Assembly: GCA_026874595.1 (NCBI GenBank)
Contig: CM049316.1
Coordinates: 13,692,839-13,756,838, forward strand
DNA: 64,000 nt
Origin: Sipunculus nudus
Lineage: Eukaryota > Annelida > Sipuncula > Golfingiida > Sipunculidae
Direction of reading: 5' to 3'
Part shown: piece by piece, positions 42,401 to 54,400 of the stretch
Numbering within the stretch: the stretch's first letter is position 1
How the letters are laid out: each line of letters opens with the position of its first letter
Program-made: the position numbers and the translations under genes
Notes under the pieces: model-generated
The model's database searches: none
What the model was told of the DNA's origin: nothing
What the model saw: only the letters and a program-made list of their open reading frames with translations

Positions 42401-45400
42401 GGCTGACCAGGAACTACAGTAACAATGACACCAGATTCATTTAAGTTTAACCAAAACCATTGCAGGAACAACAGTGGTATGCAAAATAGCTCAAGTATTT
42501 TATTCTTTCAAACACACCATATGCTGGCTGACAGAGCCGGATATGAAATAAAGCCAAGAAAAGGTACACTCTAAAGAGGAGTCTAACAGCATTGTGTCAG
42601 ACAGGTGGATGACATGAATAAATGAATGGATTTATTCACACACTTGTGCTACCTAACTTGCAACATTGACACATATTGTATTGGTTCAGCATGAGAATAA
42701 AGCAGATCCACTGAATGGCATGGAGACAGAGCATGATGGTCACACAAAGTAGGTCACATCAGGATCCCAAACATTTCATGGGAACAACGTCCCTGATCTT
42801 CCCATGATTTTACTTGATGAATTACCAGTATTTCTCACAAGACATGTCTTCCATGCCGTTACAGTGAACAGTAGCTGCAGTGACAATGACAAAACTAAGA
42901 CACTGTGATTGCCTTTTTATCTGGGAAGGTTTCAATGTTGTGATATTCGAGAATGTAACATAAATGCGAATTTGAAACCCTCAGGAATAAGATGCCCCAT
43001 CAACTAAGATGAAAAAGAGAGGATGAGGCATATGCACAAACATATAACTTCTCATACTTCTGGAAACAACCTATAGTCACAACCTAACCTGTGCATGGTA
43101 TCCCAACTGGCCCCTGCATACAAGCATTAATCATTTTAAACAAGAAATATTTTGACAGTGACACCAGTCATAAGCAAATGACTGAATCAGAAATGAGTGA
43201 GGTATTGTAGGATTTATTCTAAATTTAAAATAAATATAAATACTGCTGTACTTATATATTTTGTAGGTTCTGGTGCAATCATGAAAATGAAACCCTTGTG
43301 AAAATTAAAAATTAAGAACTTCCAAAATTTCAGGCTGGCAAATATAAAGTCAACCACAGTATGTATGACCATTGTGCATAGCAATGTGCACTATGGCTAC
43401 AGAGAACTATAGAGGGATTTCTGCACTAAGAAGCCATCACAGATTATTATTTAATGAATATATGCTGAGAAAAAAAGTAACATCCCTTTAGGGACAATCA
43501 TCTAGTTCCCTGACTTTTCAATGATTGGAAATGGAGAAACTTAATTCTAGGTTTCACTCGAGAACTCTGTCACATCCAAAATTCCAATCACAGTAACCTC
43601 ATCATATGAAGAAACCCTGACTCTCTTGAATGGCCTAGGATTCTCCAGACCTCTTGATATGACATGTTTAATGTGGTGGTAATTTTGTTTGCAAATCCTT
43701 TCATTCTAAAAGCCTGGTGATGACAATAAACCAAGCTACAAATTATAATCTACAGCTGGTAAACCAACGTTTTAACATGGATTATGACCAATCAGTATAT
43801 TAACTAATCCCTGATTAAAGTACACCAAACCTAAGTTGATCTGCACGACAATCTGATGGAAGTGTAACATGGTGAACAACAAGTGTTTATCTTGGATTAT
43901 AATAGGGACCAATAAATGAACATTTACACACACTCCAAGAGCTTGAGTTTAATCCCAGTACAAACTGTCTAGTGCATTAGCCATTGACAACCCAAGAGTA
44001 GCAGATGAAAAAGTCACTGAGGACACTCGTCAGTGATAGGCCTCACTAGGTCAAGGAATTAAAAAAGCCTCGAATATTCATTATCAACACCCAGTAAAGA
44101 CCATAAAAGTTCGCTAGCTATCTCTAAGTCAACTCTGATTGTAGGGACAACCTCAGGAACTGCTATACAGTAATCTCTGCCAAAGAGGATAATGCTTTCA
44201 CCAGTGTTTCAATTTTTTTATTGTATCTATGAAATTCTCTAAAATGTCTGGATTGGCATGAAATATTGTAGTAATATTGTCCTGGTTAACACCATTAAAC
44301 ATCTTTAAAGCAGATCTGGGATCATTAATCCTTGTGGATCACACTGTACTGCCTCCGCCAGGAGGGTTTGCATTCATCCCCATTCGTGTGTGTGTTTGTT
44401 CACAACATATAACTCGCACAATCATGGATGAAATCTCATTAACTTGTCACACTGATGGGCCAGTGAAGAATTTTTGGTGTGGATCCAACACATGATCCAG
44501 ATTCAGAAATTTCATCAATAAATATCCACAAACGTAGTCAATTATGCACAAATGAACTTAGGAATATGGGATAATAAGTAAATGCAAACATGGCTTTGGG
44601 AGCATCCCAAAAAAGGATTCCCCCCCCCCCCCCATAGCGGAGGGTGCTTGCTTCCCTTGTAAACAGATTACTAGTTTATATATCTAACAGGGGCCTAGAG
44701 GCACAAATAGACACCCGCCTTAAGTTTAAGCAAGAAAGTGTGGCATCAGTGGTGGGCAAAGGGACGGATGATGGACAGACAGATGGACAGAAGTTAACAA
44801 TTTTAGTAAGTCCTCTCTCCTTATTGCAGGGGACTAATGAAGGTATTATAAAATATGTAAACAAATAGTGTGGGCAAAATATAAGCAGTTAATGTAGCAT
44901 TGGGGAGGGTTGGTTTGGGAGACTCAAAGGGAATATTGTGATATACATTGTGTTACGTTGAACACTGCAGCTGTCACAACATGGCTAAAATACTGGTGTA
45001 TTGCTCAACTTCACTCTGAAGAATATATTTAGTGCAAAGCTGTGGCCTCTGTCATATAAAATGGGCATGACTAGGTCTCCATAGTTCCCTCCTTCTTCAG
45101 CTATAAGCTCACCTTCAGTCTGTGTAATATCATGCCTGTGGTACACCATTAACAGGTATTTTATACACTTAGTATTTCGTGTAATTATATCACCACTCCA
45201 AGCTGGCTTCTTTACTGTATCATACAGAATATAAAAAGGGCCATGATGGCAGTAAACTTCTTCCTGTACTACTGTAGACAATCACTGTGAAGAAGAGTAT
45301 ATTTATTTTCCACAAAAGACTACAAAACATTAACTTAAGCTTTAAGCTGCCTTTCTATGTATCTCCAAATCTGTTTACGCAGCTATGGTCCAGAGTGCAT

Positions 45401-48400
45401 AAAAAAATAATTCATTTTTAACTATGCAAATCTATATCAGACTAGAATATCAGCAGAAGCTGACAAAAGCCCTCAGCCAAAAGAACAGTGTTTAGAGGTG
45501 GTAACAGTGACAAGTACTAAATATCTGTTCTCACATGGATGTATATCTGTACATGTCTCAGTTATAAATTTAAAATGGAGAGGTATGTACCATGACTCAT
45601 AACAATCCATCAAATGCTTCCTGAAAATAAGGTTCTAAGTTTTATTCTATTATAAGCTCTGTGACCTTGAAAAGCAGGTCAAGGTCACCCATCTTCGAAA
45701 TTAACTGAGATTTTGTTGATATGCATCTTCACCAAAGAAATAAAATTCCTATTGTGAATCCTTTTAGAGATATCCCGCTCACAAGCCCAAAGTTGAAAAA
45801 TCCGATAAAAATTCATTAAAAATCAGAAATTGTAGGTGGCGCCACCAAACTTGTGTAGCAGGTACAGATTATCAGTCCCAATAATCATAGTAAGTTTTGT
45901 GAAAATCCACCAAATGGTTCCTGAGTAATAAGCATCTAAGTGTTTTTCTATAATCAGCTCTAAAATGTAGAAAAATAGGTCAAGGTCACCCATCATATAC
46001 ATCTTTACCGAGGAAATAAAATTCTGACGGTGAATCCTTTTCAAGATATCCCGCTCACAAGGTAAAAGTTAACGGATGAGGGACGGACGGACGGACAGCT
46101 TGGGTGACGACAATAGCCCATCAGCCTAAGGGCTGAGGGCTAATAAAACAAGTGACCCATGGGTCATGACACTCAGCTGACTGGGAAGAGATTCACAAAA
46201 GGAAATTTTATCACCAGAATGGTAGTATATACCCATTCAACTGAAGCATCAAACAGATTAACCAACAGGCCAAGATTTAGTCTGTATTTATATATCTCAA
46301 AAATAGAGAAAAATGTGTAAACTTTTAAAACTAGAATACGGGTAACCGACAAGTGACTACATGTATCTGCCAAAATCGGATAGTGAGGCATGGATTGAGT
46401 GGCAAGGGGAAATAGAGTGAGGTATGTTGCATATTAGCATGGATGTCTGCAGCCTAAATGTGTATGTAGGTTGTGCCACCTACCACAAATCCAGAAATCT
46501 GTCCAAGTTGTATACACCTGCAAAATTTTAGGCAGAAAAGTCAAACCACTACATGTATATGAGCGATTTTCTGCCATGGCAGACAAACAGACAAACACCG
46601 TGCAAAAATCTTTGCAGGTAACCCCTCCAGTTTTGTGTATGATAAAGACCTATGTGAGATCTAAACACATGCACAATTTTGGCCCAATCGGTAAAATGGT
46701 TCCTGAGATATGAGCTTGGATGTGTCCAGCGTTTACTAGAATGTAGGTGGCGCCACCTGTCATAAAATCAAGAAAGCTGTCCACGATGTATAAACCTGCA
46801 AAATTTTAGGCAGTTATGTCGAACCACTACAGAGAAATGAGTAATTTTAGGCCACGGCAGACTAACAGACAGACGCTGTGCAAACAATGTTACAGGTGGC
46901 GCCACCATTTTTTGTGTATGTTACAGAGCTATCAAAGTGCTACATTTGTATAAATTTTATTTCCTGATCGGTCAAACGGTTCCCAAGATATAAGCTTGGA
47001 TGTCATCAGCGTGAACGTGAACATAGGTGGCGCCACCTGTCATAAAATCAAGAAAGCTATCCTGGATGTATACACATGACGAATTTCAGGTGAATTTTGT
47101 CAATTCACTGCAGAGATATGAGTGATTTTAACCCAAGGCAGATGAACAGATGGACACTGTGCAAACATGGTTACAGGTGGCGCCACCATTTTTTGTGTAT
47201 GTTATAAAGCAATCTAAGGGCTACATTTGTATCAATTTTATTTCCTGATCGGTCAAACGGTTCCCGAGATATGAGGGTTTATGAGTGGAAACAGACCCAC
47301 AAATGGACACTGGATAGAGAGGAAAGGTCAGAGGTCAATGCAAATTGGTTAGGCACCAGTTCACATGTGACCCGATAATAGGTGTAAGTTTGGGAAAAAT
47401 CGGTCCATTAGTCTCTGAGGAGCTCTCTGGAAACGAACGCCGCCACGGCGGAGGAACTCGGTCAAAAACATAGTATCCGCAAAACTTCGTTTTGGCGGAT
47501 ACAAAAATACAGGTGGCTCCACCAGTCTGCAGAAACTAATAAAAACACTTAATGGTCAATATCCATGCAAAAAATCATGGTGATCTCTGCATTAGTTGTT
47601 CAGATACTTCAGTTTTTGTATCAAATTGTCCATTATTCTGAGGGATACTTCGGAGTCCTATAGCTTGAAGGATATGGGTAACAGAGACCTAATTTCAAGT
47701 TTCCACAGGCACCTTTCATGGGCCTCCTTGCATGACAAGAATGAAGATTCTAGGTCCAGTTGTTGCGATTTGTATCCTGTTGACAGATAACCACATCTTT
47801 AAAGGTCTCAAAAAAAAGAAAAAAATTCGTAAAAATTTGAAAAAAAAATAGAGGTGGCACACCCAGTCTGCAGACTGATAGAACAGCTCATGATCAATAT
47901 GTATGCCGAAAATCATGACCATCAGTGTTGTAGTTATTGAAATACTGCAGTTTTTGTATCAAATTTTCCATTATTCATGGGGGGGGGGGGGGTATTTTGG
48001 ACCCATACAGCTTAAAGAATATGGGTAACAGAGACCTAATTTCAAGTTTCCATGGAGACTTTTCATGGGTCTCCCTGTGTGTCAAGAATGAAGATTCTTG
48101 GTCCAGTTTTTATGATTTGTGCCCTGTTAACAGATGTTCATATCTTTAAACGTCTCAAAAATACAGAAAAATTTCGTAAAAAAAAACGAACAAATACAGG
48201 TTGTGCCACCAGTCTGCAGAAACTTATGAAACACTCCATGATCAATATCCATGCAAACAATTATGGTTATCTCTGCATTAGTTGTTCAGATACTTTAGCT
48301 TTTGTATCAAATTTTCCATTATTCTGAGCTGTACTTTGGAGTGCCATAGCTCAAAGGATATGGGTAACAGAGACCAAATTTCAGGTTTCCATGGAGACTT

Positions 48401-51400
48401 ATCATGGGTCTCCCTGTGTGTCAAGAACGAAGATTCTAGGTCCAGTCGTTACGATTTGTACCCTGTTGACAGATAACTACATCCTTAAAGGTCTCAAAAA
48501 TGGAGAAAACAATTCGTGAACATTGAAAAATACAGGTGGCGCCACCAGTCTGCACAAACTGATGAAACATCTCATGATCAATATGTATGTCGAAAATCAT
48601 GACCATCAGTGATGTAGTTAATGAGATATTGAAGTTTTTGTATGAAATTTTTGACTATTCTGGGGGGTAATTTTGGGCCCCATAGCTCGAAGGATATGGG
48701 TAACAGAGACCTAATTTCTGGTTTCCATGGAGACTTTTCATAGGTCTCTCAGTGTGTCGAAAATGAAGATTCTAGGTCCAGTCGTTACGATTTGTGCCAC
48801 GCTAACAGATGACAACATCCTCAAAGGTCTCAAAAATAGAGGAAAAAATCGTAAAAAATCAAACAGTACAGGTGGCGCCACCAGTCTGCAGGAACTGATC
48901 GAACATCTCATGATCAATATGTATGCCAAAAATGAAGACCATCAGTGATGTAGTTATTGAGATATTGAAGTTTTTGTATGAAATTTTTTACTATTCTGGG
49001 GGGTACTTTGGGGCCCGATAGCTCAAAGGATATGGGTAACAGAGACCTAATTTCTGGTTTCCAAGGAGATTTTTCATGGACCTCTCAGTGTGTCAAGAAT
49101 TAAGATTCTAAGTCCAGTCTTTATGATTTGTGCCTTGTTAACAGATGTTCACATTTTTAAAGGTCTCAAAAATAGAGAAAAAAATTCGTAAAAAATCGAA
49201 AAATACAGGTGGCGCCACCAGTCTGCAGGAAGTGATGTAACATCTCATGATCAATATGTATGCCAAAATTCATGACCATCAGTCAAGTAGTTAATGAGAT
49301 ATTGAAGTTTTTGTATGAAATTTTTGACTTTTCTGGGGGGTACTTTGGGGCCCCATAGCTCGAAGGATATGGGTAACAGAGACCTAATTTCTGGTTTCCA
49401 AGGAGATTTTTTATGGACCTCTCAGAATCCCAAGTTACAAGGTTCTAGGTCCAGCGGTTACGATTTGTGCCTGGTTAACGGACGGACAGACGGACGACGG
49501 ACAAAGAGTGATCGCTATAGCTCAGATGACTTTCAGTCAGCTGAGCTAAAAACTGACATGTTTGTAACAGAAACAATTGATCTGCACAGTTAAAAGCTGA
49601 AATGACAAACCAGAAAATATAATCCACCTGTACAAATAAAGCTGGCATGTACTTCAGAAATGAACAACCTGAGAAAATAATTAACCCATAAGGTAAAGCA
49701 TGATATGTGTATTTGAGAAATGATATACCTGTCTAGGTAAAAATCTCCTGTAAGGTAAAATCTAAATGTGCACTTAAAAATAATCCACCTGTACAGGTAA
49801 AACTTCATCATAAGTATACATCATGTAAATTAAACTAGTAAATTTTATAATGAACAAATTGAGAAAATGATTAACCTGTATTGTCAAATTCGAGTAATTG
49901 TTTAGCTGTACAGTTTAAACCTGAATTGACCAACCTGAGATTGAGAATTAGTTGTTTCACTGATCAGGTAAAACCACAGAGACCGTTTAGGGCCCAGTCC
50001 TGTCTGTCAAGATTCTATTCCAAGGAGAATACTCAAGCATTGGTATTTCCTGCACACGACTAATCTGGTGGGTTAGACTTTAATTCATATGCATGTTGTT
50101 TTGTAGTGGAACCAAAGCCTCTGGCAAACCAAATAGTTGACACAGCAAACAGTGGCTGTTTGTCAAACCACTTAGGCAGCACCTTCAGGGCAGAGCTGTT
50201 TTTCTACTGTTATGCACATCAAGAGATTACAGTAATCCTCAGGTCGCGAATAGCATGTCAAAACACATAGTAATGTAGCAGGACAAACCGGGCACTCTCA
50301 CACTGTTTACGTAGAGACCTACCCAGAACACTACACTCCTACCCGGGACGGGCCACTCTAGCATGTCCAGGCTACCCAGAGGACTATAATCCTGCTGGGT
50401 TTAACAAATTGCAGGTTGAAATGTGACCTCTGACCCCATGTACATGTCCAACAGCCCTACTACCAGCCCCTACTTAATCACATTTCACCGGCACTAAGCA
50501 GCTACAGATAATATGTAATGGGCAGTGTTAAGACAGGCCCACATATCAGTTTGTGTACCTGTAGGTAGCATATCTGAACTGATAGCTGATCCAATCAAGT
50601 GATACTAGCTGGTATCTCTGTATGTCACACAGACATGCTCACACTTGCTGATATTTCCCACTTTCCCTTAAAAGCATTACTAAATGTGATGCACATTTTA
50701 CTACAACTGGACAGGATGCAATATTCCAGTCAAGTCAAACAGAAGTATATGGCTTCTAAACTTCCATGTATAAGGTTTATTTGATGAATTTCAGGGACAC
50801 TGGGTATTATAACAAAACAGAAGTCCAAAATAGGAATTTTTTTTTTAAAACCCTGATGCCTAAATAAAAATATAAAATCTTCTCTAATTTATAATTACAA
50901 ATTATCAATTAAGAAACACCTTCAAAAGAAAATTCCTCTGAAATCTGTTGCATACATTCAGGTAAATTATTTTAACAGAAACATGGTGGACAAATCAAAT
51001 GTAAAGCCAGCAATCTACTTGTATATTTAATTCTCTTGGAATGTATTGATTTACCCTGTCTTCAGTCAGCAGTTAATTTTTACACTACTAGGAACTTGCA
51101 TTGATAAGTACCAGAGCCATGTATGTTGATAATCATGTAAAATGCACTGAATGGCATCTTTAAAAATCTATTTACAGCTCAACTACAGGCTCAATTAAAC
51201 AAATACATACACCTCTAGTGTCCATATTAAATGTATAGTATATAAGCTAAACGTACCACAGAACATGTGCTAGTAACTAAAAACTTTAGCAATTCTCAAG
51301 AGCTGGTATTGTGACAGAGAGAACAACTTTTGATGCATTGCAGTGGTTACACATGATTTCTGGTTGGTTTCCTCCCACAGGAGGATATGCTTTCATCCCC

Positions 51401-54400
51401 TTTTGTGTGTGTTTTTGTGAGTGTTTATTCACAACTTAACTCAGGCAATCATGAACAGAATCTCATGAAATTTACGCTGCATTTCAGGAATAGGCCAAGG
51501 GAGAATCAATTAGATTTTGGTATGGATCTGGCACACAATCTGGATTCAGGTATGTCATCATGGAATATCCTCAAATACACAATCAATTATGCATGAATGA
51601 ACCTTGGAATATGGGCCAAATAAGTGAATGCAAACATGGTTTTGGGAGTACCAGACAAGAACTCCCCCCCCCCCCCCCCCCCCCCACATGGCACAGGGTT
51701 GCATTCCTTTGAATGCAAATTTCTAGTTTGCAAATTTATTCCTTGGTCCTTTTTGAAAAATACTACCATATCAAGATTTTCACATAAATCTTTTAATTTA
51801 TCTTTATTTTAATTAATCTTTAATTTATTTAATTCATAAATCTTTAATTTACAAACTAAAATAACTAAACATGGTAAAATAAAAGTAACTGATATCATCC
51901 ATTTCCCAGTTGTTGACCATGCAATTTATACTAAATGATGATGTTGATAACCTTCAGTCTACACATCAATGCATACTGTGAATGTGTTAATGTATTACAT
52001 GTATTGATGTATTACATGTATAAATCACCTGTACACTATGAAAATAGAATTAGAAACTTTTTAGATGACATAGTACTTATACTTTTGTTTCATTATCCTC
52101 TGTAAGACTGTGTTTGAGGGAGGGGGCCGGGAGGGTCATGTTTAAACAAGGGACCTATGGGTCACGACGCTCAGCTGATCATGATTGAACTATAAATGTA
52201 TCACCATTGTGATACTATATTTAGTCGACAAACCTTATGAATATCATGGACCTATTTGGCTATATAGTGGTTTATTTTTTATTTATTTGGGAGCTGTTGA
52301 AAATAGCAATATATTTGAGCAAATATGAATGCAATGACAGTACACTAAGCAGTGGTAGAATGATGATAAGGCTATTTGTTGAAGGATCTATATTGTATAG
52401 AAGTCCGCAAGATTTCAATTTGACATATATAATGTTATTATTAACTATGCTGAAGAGTGGATTTATGAATTGTGACTGTATGACATGATATCTCTTAGGT
52501 CTTGACAAGGTACATTATATTGATGCCCACCACATCTACATATTACACAATATTGACATAATTTCTGGCACGTACATAGGCAACAAACAGTTATACAATA
52601 TATAAAAATATGAAAATCTGATTCAACTTGTTCTCGTTTACTGAGGCTGACATTGGGATGGGGTTCGGAGAAGGAAACAGTGTGGGCAGCAAGGAGGGTT
52701 GGATGTAGAGAGAAAAGGAGATAGAGAGAGAGGGAGGGAACATTCAACAGTACTTAAACACCTGGAAGGTTAAAATCTAAAATATTATGAAATGTAGATA
52801 AAGTCTGAGAGAAAGAGGTAATCTAGGCTATGGTTGGTTGATATGATTGAAGAAATTGTTGCAAATAATATTTTAAGATCTGACCTTGCGCTTTCATTGG
52901 ATACCTTTTTGACAGGCTGTTGACAGTTCAACTTTTTACATATTTGTCTAATGAGATCCAATTTTTTAAATTTAAACTTTAATTAAACTGTTTTTTCTAT
53001 TTTATGATATGTATACAGGTGCTATAAAATCCCCACTCCACAGGCCGAAGGACTTGATGGAGGGGGGGGGGGGGGGTTACGATGGGAGTTACAACGCCTC
53101 TGTCTCTCTGTATATATTTTCTTCAAATTATTAAATTTTATGCTATAGCATTAGCACTATTGTTGACAGTGCGAAGGAGCAAGGACTTAGTGGGGTGGGG
53201 GAAGGGGATGGTACGAGTTACAATACCCTTGCATATACGTACAGGATATGAAATTTAATTAATCAGAGCTTACAGGAAAAAAAAGTTTATTCATAATTAT
53301 TAAATATTTAAAACAGGCAAGAAAGCTAGAGAAACAAAGCAAATAATTTTAATTCCCATTCTTCTGAGCCAGGAAATTATGAACAATTTTTACATAAATT
53401 CCCTTTTTTATAACATCATTTTTTCCAGGTTTGAAAATGTAACTATACATTTAGAGTATAACAAATATATGTGAATATTTCAGTTGATTCACATTTCTTA
53501 ATTGCATCAACATATATATCTAATAAATTAGGTTTATAGTACCTGTCAACATAATGGGGTGGAGGGAGGAAGGAAGGCATAGGGGTGAGAGAGAGAGAAA
53601 GAGAGAGAGAGAAAGAGAGCTAGAAAGAGAGAAAGGGAAAGAGAGAGGAGAAAGGCTCTCTGGTAATTACTGCCTGACCCAGCCTGACCCAGACACTCAC
53701 AGAAGCAGTAGGCAAGGAGTGAAGGTGTTATGTAACAGCCTGGAACACTGTTAACCAATGACTTGATGTAAACATTCAAGACATGGTGCTATAAATATGG
53801 GTCACTGTGCTCAGCTGAAGTTGGCCTTGAAGGTAAAAATCTAAAATAATAATGGAGATCAAGTCTAAGATGAAAAGGTAATATATGCCATGGCTGGTTG
53901 ACATGATTGGTTTGTATTGATGAGTGAGAAATTGTTGCAAATAATATTTTGTGACCAAACCATGCATTCTCTAATGTCAAAATTGAAGCATGTGAGCAGT
54001 TTGTGAACATAAGATGTATATTATTACCATGATCATTGGCTGGCTTTTTGATAGTTTGTTGACAGTTCAGTAGTTTACACATTTGCTCAATTGGATCTAT
54101 TTTACATAATATATATTATTAAATATATGTATTTTTATTTTATAAAATGTATACAGTTGAAATATAACTGATGTCTCCAGTCCCCAGATGCAAGAACCTG
54201 GTGGTGGTGGTTGGGGGGGGGGGGGGGGGGGGGAGGGCTGGAATGATGGGAGTTACAACATCTCTGTATTAACATAGTGTATATACATATAGGATTTCCA
54301 TTTAATTCAACAATACTTACAGGATTAAATAGTCCATTCACAATTACATAATATTTAAAAAAGGACAGACAGACTGTTAGACAAACAAAGCTGATAATAT

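Larger units (their letters stand above)
46148..49547 (+). mobile_element. HINE/pearl-like element, copy D (3.4 kb, tandem core)
   Basis: The left end is ACAAGTGACCCATGGGTCAT then GACACTCAGCTG. The interior has two different tandem arrays (about 281 bp and about 338 bp units, listed separately). An ACGG-type run lies at 49479-49503, and the right-end hairpin (49519-49547) has the same stem as copies A-C but loop TTC. The plan of left flank, tandem core, ACGG microsatellite and right flank is that described for bivalve pearl elements. Confidence 0.75.

Noticed and set aside
47596-48476. Plus-strand open frames of 60-90 codons with a repeated KDMGNRD-type motif in each 338-bp unit
   Set aside because: They recur with the tandem repeat, are interrupted in other units and resemble no protein. 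They are by-products of the array.
53554-53779. Open frames over the (GA)n tract on both strands
   Set aside because: They are produced by the simple repeat (Arg/Glu and Ser/Leu runs) with no protein-like flanks.
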